Shown here in pieces: positions 22,961 through 27,764 of a stretch of 27,764 nucleotides of DNA. The stretch's first letter is position 1. Each line of letters opens with the position of its first letter. The notes under the pieces are model-generated. The model did not search any database. It was not told the DNA's origin and saw only the letters and a program-made list of their open reading frames with translations. This DNA is from JBBIQV01 sp964555285. Lineage in GTDB: Bacteria; Nitrospirota; Nitrospiria; Nitrospirales; Nitrospiraceae. Both the position numbers and the translations under genes were made by a program. The DNA lies in the NCBI GenBank assembly GCA_964555285.1, contig CAZKRM010000040.1, positions 1 through 27,764 of the forward strand, read 5' to 3'.

Positions 22961-22982
22961 GTGAGGGGTGAGGGGTGAGGGG
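22961..22982 (+). repeat. Perfect heptad direct repeat forming the rtcA ribosome binding site
   Basis: Three exact copies of GTGAGGG run from 22961 to 22981, directly after the polX stop. They end three bases before the rtcA ATG, so GAGGGG at the end serves as the ribosome binding site. It has no facing arm, unlike the other heptad elements in the window. Confidence 0.75.
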
Positions 22983-22984
22983 CC

Positions 22985-24052
22985 ATGGGTCATCGCATGA
23001 TCGAGATCGATGGATCGCAGTACTCCGGCAGCGGCACGATCGTGCGCCAGGCGGTCGCCTTCTCTGCCCTCACCGGGCAGCCCGTCCATATCGTCCATGC
23101 CAGGACTCGACGGCCCAAGCCTGGCCTCAGGCACCAGCACATTCGCGTGGTGCAGGCCATCGGAGAACTCGTGAACGGAACAGTCGAAGGACTGTCTCCT
23201 GGGTCACAAGAGATCGTCTTTCGGCCCGGAACGCTCATGACCGGCAGACGCTACCTGTGGGACATCGGCACTGCCGGATCGACGACCATGCTGGGGCTCG
23301 GCATTCTCCCGGTGCTGGCCTTTGCCTCGTCGTCCGTGAAGGTGGAATTACGAGGCGGTCTGTTTCAGGATTTCGCTCCCTCGGTCTTTCATCTCCAGCA
23401 TGTCATGTTGCCCCTTCTGCACCGCATGGGGCTGGAGGTCGAGTTGGCGATGGAGCGGCCGGGGTACGTTCCGAGAGGGGAAGGCATTGTGCATCTGGCG
23501 GTGCAACCGGTTCGGCAGCCGCTTCGCCATCTGAGGATCGGGGAACCAGGAATGGTGACGCGCCTGTGGGGCATCGCGCTCTCGTCTCATTTGGAGGAAC
23601 GGAAGGTGAGCCAACGGATGGCCGATGCCGCCAAGGAGGTCTTGGGGAGAGCGGGACATCGGGCCGACATCGACGTGCAACACGACCGGGAGTCCCTCCA
23701 GCCAGGCGCAGTCTTGGTCTTGTTCGCCGATCTTGGCGAGGAAGTCCGTTTGGGGGCGGATCAAGCCGGCGCCTTGAGGCGGACCGCTGAATTCATCGGG
23801 AAGCACGTGGCCGAACAGCTTATCGAGGACATGAAAACCGGAGCCACCCTGGACCGGTTCGCCTCTGACCAGATCATCCCCTTTGCCGCACTCGCGGAAG
23901 GAGAAAGCCGCTTCCGTGTCGCTGCCGTGACCGATCATCTGCTGACAAACCTATGGCTGGCAGAGAAGTTTCTCGGGGTACGGGGGACGCTCAACGACCA
24001 TATCCTGTCGATGACCGGCGTCGGGTTCCAGAGACGAATGCAGGATGCGTAA
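22985..24052 (+). CDS. rtcA: RNA 3'-terminal phosphate cyclase
   Basis: A 355-residue enzyme that turns RNA 3'-phosphate ends into 2',3'-cyclic phosphates through an adenylated intermediate. Family landmarks: IEIDGSQYSGSGTIVRQAVAFSALTG, RPGLRHQHIRVVQAI-like KPGLRHQHIRVVQAIGEL, GTAGSTTMLGLGILPVL, GLFQDFAPSVFHLQHVMLPLL, and the C-terminal SDQIIPFAALAEGES and TDHLLTNLWLAEKFLG containing the candidate active-site His. No rtcB ligase gene is in the window. It sits just after polX and just before the FHA protease on the same strand. Confidence 0.92.
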   Translation: MGHRMIEIDGSQYSGSGTIVRQAVAFSALTGQPVHIVHARTRRPKPGLRHQHIRVVQAIGELVNGTVEGLSPGSQEIVFRPGTLMTGRRYLWDIGTAGSTTMLGLGILPVLAFASSSVKVELRGGLFQDFAPSVFHLQHVMLPLLHRMGLEVELAMERPGYVPRGEGIVHLAVQPVRQPLRHLRIGEPGMVTRLWGIALSSHLEERKVSQRMADAAKEVLGRAGHRADIDVQHDRESLQPGAVLVLFADLGEEVRLGADQAGALRRTAEFIGKHVAEQLIEDMKTGATLDRFASDQIIPFAALAEGESRFRVAAVTDHLLTNLWLAEKFLGVRGTLNDHILSMTGVGFQRRMQDA

Positions 24053-24079
24053 CGGTTCATGACGAGGGTGGGCTCACGC

Positions 24080-25675
24080 ATGAAGATGACCCTGTACCAC
24101 CTCACCGGCAGTGCGCGAGGGCGTACCGAGTTCATCGATGCCGATTCCGTGAGCGTCGGGACAGGAGAGAGCTGCGCGGACATCACAGTCGAGAACGAGA
24201 AACCGATCATTCGGGACCGAAGCGGGAAGAGAGCGCTCTTCGTCAACGGTCTGAGGCAGACGGAAGCCCTGCTGCAGGATGGCGACCTGTTGCAGCTTGG
24301 GGAACAGGGCCCACAGATGCGGTTTCGCCTGTCGCCCGACCAGGTATCCGACACGAAGTCCTGGCGGACAATCGTCGAAGATTCCCAAGACATCGTGGTT
24401 CGCACGCCGCATACCCGTTATCTCTCGCCGCTGTACCTGGCGCGGCACATTCTCAGGGACATCGTTCTTCATGCGTCGCCGGCCGTGAAAGCGGCAGCGG
24501 CGATCGTGCTGATCGCACCCATCCTCCTCAGCTCCTGGTTGGGTGTCGCCGTGTACCGAGCACACCAGGCCGTCGGCGTATCCGAGCGCCGGATGGCTGA
24601 GTTGATCGGCCAGCTTCACACCGGGCGACTCACGCAAGCCGAACTCGAACAGCGCATCGAACGGGAACGGCAGGCGGCGGAGGCGCTTCGGCAGCAACAG
24701 GAGGGAGAGATCGCGACATTGACGGCGAAGTTGAAGGTCGAGGAAGCGGCACGGGAGTCCACTCAAGACGTTCGTGCGATCCGACAGCAGCTCGCGAGCA
24801 TTCGGCAGTCGCAGAGCTTTGCCGAAGAGATCGTCACGCGCTTCGAAGGAGGCGTCGGACTTCTGCAAGGCGGCTATGGTTTCAAAGAGAGAGCAACAGG
24901 CCGGCCCTTGCGCTATCAAGGGTTCGACCGGCTCGGCCATCCGTTCTTGGACAAGGATGGAAATACCTTGGTGACGGTGGAGGGGAATACGTCCCCCGTC
25001 GTCGTGTTCTACGCTGGAACGGGGTTCATCGTGGACCAGGTCGGGACGGTCGTCACGAATCGTCACCTGGTCAGGATGTGGGAATCTTTCGAGCCGGCGC
25101 AGCAGGCCATCGCCGCGGGCTTCGACCCGGAAATGACGCACCTGCGACTCTTTCTTCCTGGCGATCCGGAGCCCTATCGTCTCACGACCCTCGCGATCTC
25201 GGACCGAACCGATCTCGCGATTCTCAAGACAGATCGTCCCCCCGCCGGACGATCGCCTCTCATACCGGCTGGAACGAATGATGCTATCCGGGTGGGAGAA
25301 CCGGTCGTCATGTTGAGTTATCCGGGTAGCCTCGACACCGTGCTCGCCAGAATTGCGAAGCCTGTGAGCCAGGCGATCGTCGATGCGGCCGGCGGAGATC
25401 CTCAGAAACTGGCCGACGAAGTCGCGCGACGTGGACTGGTCCGCCCGCTGGCCACACAAGGACATGTGGCCGACGTGTCGCCGGATCTGATCACCTATGA
25501 GGCCGGATCGGCCATGGGCAGCAGCGGAGCGCCGATCTTCAACAGAGCCGGGAAGGTCATCGCCGTGAATCATGGAGCGTTGCAGCGAATCGGAGGCATG
25601 CATCTGGCTTTGCCGATCCGCTTCGCCACGGAGTTGTTGGCCACGGCCCCGAGCCTGACCACGCGGAGTGAGTGA
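24080..25675 (+). CDS. FHA-domain membrane-anchored trypsin-like serine protease
   Basis: About 531 residues. An N-terminal FHA-like domain (about 1-90: ADITVENEKPIIRDRSGKRALFVNG and LLQDGDLLQLGE) should bind phosphothreonine in the cytoplasm. A transmembrane helix follows (AAAAIVLIAPILLSSWLGVAVY, about 138-160), then a charged coiled coil (about 170-245). The C-terminal chymotrypsin-fold protease carries the triad H329 (TNRHLV), D378 (DRTDLAILK) and S482 (GSSGAP). No PDZ domain is present, unlike HtrA/DegP. The ATG at 24080 follows GAGGGTGGG; an ATG at 24059 is possible but weaker. The layout suggests signalling from a phosphoprotein to a periplasmic protease. This is inference. Confidence 0.78.
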   Translation: MKMTLYHLTGSARGRTEFIDADSVSVGTGESCADITVENEKPIIRDRSGKRALFVNGLRQTEALLQDGDLLQLGEQGPQMRFRLSPDQVSDTKSWRTIVEDSQDIVVRTPHTRYLSPLYLARHILRDIVLHASPAVKAAAAIVLIAPILLSSWLGVAVYRAHQAVGVSERRMAELIGQLHTGRLTQAELEQRIERERQAAEALRQQQEGEIATLTAKLKVEEAARESTQDVRAIRQQLASIRQSQSFAEEIVTRFEGGVGLLQGGYGFKERATGRPLRYQGFDRLGHPFLDKDGNTLVTVEGNTSPVVVFYAGTGFIVDQVGTVVTNRHLVRMWESFEPAQQAIAAGFDPEMTHLRLFLPGDPEPYRLTTLAISDRTDLAILKTDRPPAGRSPLIPAGTNDAIRVGEPVVMLSYPGSLDTVLARIAKPVSQAIVDAAGGDPQKLADEVARRGLVRPLATQGHVADVSPDLITYEAGSAMGSSGAPIFNRAGKVIAVNHGALQRIGGMHLALPIRFATELLATAPSLTTRSE

Positions 25676-25684
25676 AAGGACGCC

Positions 25685-26557
25685 ATGCGTATCCTCCTGG
25701 CCGTCGACGCGTCCCCCGATTCCAAGAATGCCGCGCAGATGGTCCGGCACTTCGCCGCTCCTCCGGAGCTCAATGTGCTGAACGTGGTGGACGAAGATGC
25801 GCTGAAGCACGCGTATATCTCGCCGGAGATGCCGGCCGACTATTTCCAGATGTACCGGCAGGAAGTGTCTGAGGTGGCTGAGCGGGTGTTGCATGAAATG
25901 AAAAGCGACCTGACCGAGCATTGCCGTCACATCCGGCTCATCGCCGACACCGGGGATGCCGCCGAGAGCATCGTCCAGACGGCGGAAGAATCTCGGCCGG
26001 ACTTGATCATTGTGGGGCAACGGGGAATGACGGCGACGCCGTCGTTTCTCCTGGGCGGCGTGTCGCAAAAGGTCGCCACGTATGCGCCCTGTTCGGTTCT
26101 CGTGGTGAAGGAGTCGCTGGCCGAGCTGGAACGAGTCGTGGTCGCCGTGGACGGGTCGGACGAATCCCATAAGGCGGTGGAATTTCTGGCACGCAATCCT
26201 TTCAAGGGTTCCGTGCAGGTCACCATCGTGACGGTCTGGCCGCACCGGCGGCTGGAAGCGTCGGGGAGTTCGATGGGGGGCCAAGACCGATCCGACGTGA
26301 GGGACCTGGTGGCCGTCAAGGGCGAGGAGCTTCTTCGTCGCATCGCGGATGAGTTCGGGAAGGGGCCATACCGGATTGCGACGGAATTCCTTCACGGCGA
26401 TCCGGCTTTTGCCATTCTGGATTCGGCTGTCCGGCACGAGGCCCAGATGATTGTGATCGGCTCGCGGGGTATGAAGGCTATCAAACGGTTCCTGCTCGGA
26501 AGCGTGTCGCAGAAAGTGCTGGTCTATGCGTCTTGCTCCGTCTTGATCATTCGTTAG
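25685..26557 (+). CDS. Universal stress protein, two Usp domains
   Basis: A 290-residue tandem Usp protein. Domain 1 starts MRILLAVDASPDSKNAAQMV and ends GQRGMTATPSFLLGGVSQKV; domain 2 starts VVVAVDGSDESHKAV and ends GSRGMKAIKRFLLGSVSQKV. The second ATP loop (G-x2-G-x9-GS) is canonical. The first has GG in place of GS, so its nucleotide affinity may differ. AAAGGA lies before the ATG, and the gene starts nine bases after the protease stop, so it is probably co-transcribed with it. Confidence 0.9.
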   Translation: MRILLAVDASPDSKNAAQMVRHFAAPPELNVLNVVDEDALKHAYISPEMPADYFQMYRQEVSEVAERVLHEMKSDLTEHCRHIRLIADTGDAAESIVQTAEESRPDLIIVGQRGMTATPSFLLGGVSQKVATYAPCSVLVVKESLAELERVVVAVDGSDESHKAVEFLARNPFKGSVQVTIVTVWPHRRLEASGSSMGGQDRSDVRDLVAVKGEELLRRIADEFGKGPYRIATEFLHGDPAFAILDSAVRHEAQMIVIGSRGMKAIKRFLLGSVSQKVLVYASCSVLIIR

Positions 26558-26617
26558 GGCACTTGATTGATCTCCGGTGATGATTATCTGGAATCGGGAG
26601 GAGGTGGAGGGAGCCTT

Positions 26618-26860
26618 ATGCAGGTCGGCATCCTAGGTCGGTTTGGGCTCGCCCTTGTGCAGCCAATGTGCAGAGGGCATCGCTTCTGCTTTCATCGCGG
26701 GATTGGGTCCAGGGTACGCGCCATCGTCGCTCGGTGCCAGTAGGCACGACCGTAGATGCGAGTCCGAAGTTTCGAGGCGCGGGGCAATCGGCCGGTAGGG
26801 CGACTGAAGGATTGCCGGACATGATCTCGGCCAGTCGACAGAACCGATGTCCCACATAAG
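26618..26860 (+). pseudogene. Possible degenerate 6-phosphogluconate dehydrogenase (gnd) remnant
   Basis: A strong ribosome binding site (GGGAGGAGGTGGAGGG) precedes an ATG at 26618, whose frame begins MQVGILGRFG and stops at 26741-26743 after 41 residues. This resembles the Rossmann start MQVGILGLGRMG of NAD(P)-dependent 6-phosphogluconate dehydrogenases, followed by a GHR segment at the expected distance. A second piece in another frame (GRATEGLPDMIS, from 26794) resembles the next conserved stretch, but lies about 15-20 residues too far away. If real, the copy is truncated and frameshifted. The match is short and could be chance. Confidence 0.35.
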
Positions 26861-26878
26861 GGCGAGCCGCTTTTTTTT
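26646..26878 (+). ncRNA. Candidate structured RNA with closing stem, pseudoknot and T8 tail
   Basis: GGCTCGCCCTT at 26646-26656 is an exact reverse complement of 26858-26868 and is extended by GTG/CAC with a bulge. T8 follows at 26871-26878. Inside, the stem GGCAATC/GATTGCC (26783-26789 with 26810-26816) interleaves with CGACTG/CAGTCG (26801-26806 with 26832-26837), the layout of an H-type pseudoknot. A hairpin GTGCC-AGTA-GGCAC lies at 26734-26747. It matches no RNA family I know, and the same DNA may be a gene remnant. Confidence 0.3.
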
Positions 26879-27105
26879 ATTTCTTCTTCCTCGTCGCTGT
26901 CTATCGTCTGCTTCTGAAGTCTTCACGCATTCCATCGATTGTACAGGGAGAACGCCGTTGCTAGATCTGAATAGCAAAGACACATATATGCTGTGGCAGC
27001 GGCCACGAGACCGCAGGACTTCCACCTGTTGAACGGAACGGTGTTTCTTCATCCGCAAGGCGAGCTCTTCATAGATCGGTAGCCCTGCCCTTCTTCGAGC
27101 CTTGC

Positions 27106-27402
27106 CTATTTTGCTGAGTTGACACTCACCCTAGTGAAAAGCTGTCCCCATTTCCTCTTCACCAACCCTTTTGTTCGACCTCGGTTGGACTTGACGGCGG
27201 CAGTGACTCTGTTGAGAATGTGCCGGGCCAGTTCGTATTCCTGTGTGCCGGAAAAGGTATTGGGGCACCGAGCGACGGACCGAAGATGCTCACACATCCG
27301 ATTCAGATCGGGCCGGGGGCGCAGTGTAGGCTCATCGTTCGAGTCCCGTATGCTCCTGATCATGTCGCGAAAATCAAGACCGTTGCCGGTCGGCGTTGGC
27401 AT
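27106..27402 (-). CDS. Possible small protein divergent from and overlapping the integrase
   Basis: A 98-residue minus-strand frame (MPTPTGNGLDFRDMIRSIRDSN at the start). It has a protein-like helical middle (DLNRMCEHLRSVARC, QEYELARHILNRVTAAVK) and a basic C-terminus (TKGLVKRKWGQLFTRV). It overlaps the integrase start on the other strand by about 117 bases, and neither the ATG at 27402 nor internal ones at 27363 or 27297 has a ribosome binding site. No family recognised. If real, a later start such as 27297 is likely. Low confidence. Confidence 0.3.
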   Translation of the reverse strand: MPTPTGNGLDFRDMIRSIRDSNDEPTLRPRPDLNRMCEHLRSVARCPNTFSGTQEYELARHILNRVTAAVKSNRGRTKGLVKRKWGQLFTRVSVNSAK

Positions 27403-27764
27403 CGACTAGAGAAGCATTGGACCGTGCCTCACACGGACGAGGCCATCATTCATCTGCTGACCCTCTTCGCGGGTGAACCGGTTGAAGTCGATCCGGCGCT
27501 TGGGGCTGTGAGCGCGCTCAACAAGGGGAAGCCCTCTCCGACGGTACACGTCCAGGTGCATGAGGGTCTGCGTGCCGCCTTGCAGGCCCGCCACTACTCC
27601 CGGAGAACCGAGCAGGCCTATGGCCATTGGGTCGCACGGTTTCTGCACTTTTATCAGGGGCGTCAGCCTGCCGAGATGGCCGAACCGGAGATCAATCGAT
27701 TTCTGACGCATCTGGCCGTGACAGAGAAGGTCAGCGCCTCGACGCAAAACCAAGCGCTGGCGGC
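27286..27764 (+). CDS. Integron-integrase-like tyrosine recombinase, N-terminal part
   Basis: The frame is open from 27118 to the window edge with no stop; the first ATG is at 27286. The N-terminal segment (RLIVRVPYAPDHVAKIKT, GRRWHRLEKHWTVPHTDEA) is an extra domain found before some integrases. From about 27562 the SAM-like core-binding domain appears: ARHYSRRTEQAYGHWVARFL, then AEPEINRFLTHLAV and ASTQNQALA, a pattern typical of IntI-like integrases. The catalytic domain with R-H-R-Y, and the insertion that defines true integron integrases, lie beyond the window, so activity cannot be judged. The ribosome binding site is weak. Confidence 0.8.
   Translation, partial: MLTHPIQIGPGAQCRLIVRVPYAPDHVAKIKTVAGRRWHRLEKHWTVPHTDEAIIHLLTLFAGEPVEVDPALGAVSALNKGKPSPTVHVQVHEGLRAALQARHYSRRTEQAYGHWVARFLHFYQGRQPAEMAEPEINRFLTHLAVTEKVSASTQNQALA

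Larger units (their letters stand above)
26558..27285. other. Long region without a convincing intact gene, before the integrase
   Basis: About 730 bases lie between a stress gene and a recombinase. The left part (26618-26860) holds a short reading frame resembling the start of 6-phosphogluconate dehydrogenase and a long-range inverted repeat ending in T8. The right part (26880-27285) shows only a weak hairpin GTGGC/GCCAC near 26994-27007 and no recognised gene. Frames on either strand have no family resemblance. Confidence 0.55.

Noticed and set aside
21146..23140. 664-residue minus-strand frame opposite polX
   Set aside because: PolX motifs on the plus strand are complete; the antisense translation has no recognisable family.
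24074..26437. 787-residue minus-strand frame opposite the FHA protease and universal stress genes
   Set aside because: It is antisense to two well-supported genes, is rich in Arg, His and Gln as antisense GC-rich frames are, and has no domain.
26646..26868. Integron attC site
   Set aside because: The arms do not end in the RYYYAAC and GTTRRRY core boxes, and the span of about 220 bases is longer than usual attC sites. An isolated GTTGAAC at 27028-27034 has no partner box.
26646..26878. tmRNA or RNase P RNA as an explanation of the structured region
   Set aside because: No tRNA-like ends, tag peptide or CCA are present, and the conserved RNase P core sequences are absent. GACAGAACC near 26836 alone is not enough.
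26633..27058. Minus-strand 141-residue frame before the integrase
   Set aside because: It crosses the A8/T8 tract and both inverted-repeat arms, has no ribosome binding site, and shows no family resemblance.

Overview
The window is GC-rich, gene-dense bacterial DNA with one 10-base assembly gap (681-690). The gene set suggests a Nitrospira-like member of the Nitrospirota: pyruvate:ferredoxin oxidoreductase, an AcsA/PdhABC/acyl-carrier run, small secreted cytochromes c, a hemerythrin, a DUF2703 protein, paired universal stress proteins and a BCAM0308 protein. This is inferred from gene content. There is no rRNA or other marker gene to prove it, and I see no tRNA or rRNA gene.

Left edge (1-3012, plus strand): the 3' end of porA and a gap-split porB, then a hemerythrin, a c-type-cytochrome-like secreted protein whose haem motif has lost its first cysteine, and a DUF2703 metal-binding protein. 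Between 3.1 and 6.1 kb lies a toxin-antitoxin/defence island: brnT-brnA, an orphan HTH antitoxin, a ribbon-helix-helix antitoxin that looks like a fusion carrying two compensating frameshifts, higB-higA, and an AbiU2-type HEPN protein. The brnT and higB promoters share the same geometry (TACAAT, six bases, ATG) and predict leaderless toxin mRNAs.

6.2-20.8 kb is on the minus strand. In transcription order it holds a CBS protein; an operon acsA-pdhA-pdhB-pdhC-acyl carrier protein-RlaP-like nucleotidyltransferase; a stress group (Hsp20, a 40-residue membrane peptide, a phosphoribosyltransferase, a BCAM0308 zinc protein, an NTF2-like secreted protein, a double-domain universal stress protein); a REP-like hairpin cluster; a cytochrome c; and an RMD1-type membrane protein overlapping nothing but abutting an ADP-forming acyl-CoA synthetase. 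Together with porAB the window holds four different routes into or out of acetyl-CoA.

21.2-26.6 kb is on the plus strand: polX, rtcA, an FHA-membrane-serine protease fusion and a second double universal stress protein, closely spaced. 26.6-27.3 kb has no convincing intact gene. It holds a possible 6-phosphogluconate dehydrogenase remnant, overlapping a long-range inverted repeat that ends in eight T's. The right edge carries the start of a tyrosine recombinase resembling integron integrases.

The most unusual window-wide signal is a set of intergenic hairpins built from short degenerate units of 7 or 8 bases. Each locus uses a different unit sequence but the same architecture: runs of units facing their reverse complements. 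They lie at porA-porB, before the hemerythrin gene, after the NTF2-like gene and between pdhB and pdhC, with a direct-repeat form before rtcA. At several junctions they overlap a stop codon, a start codon or a ribosome binding site.
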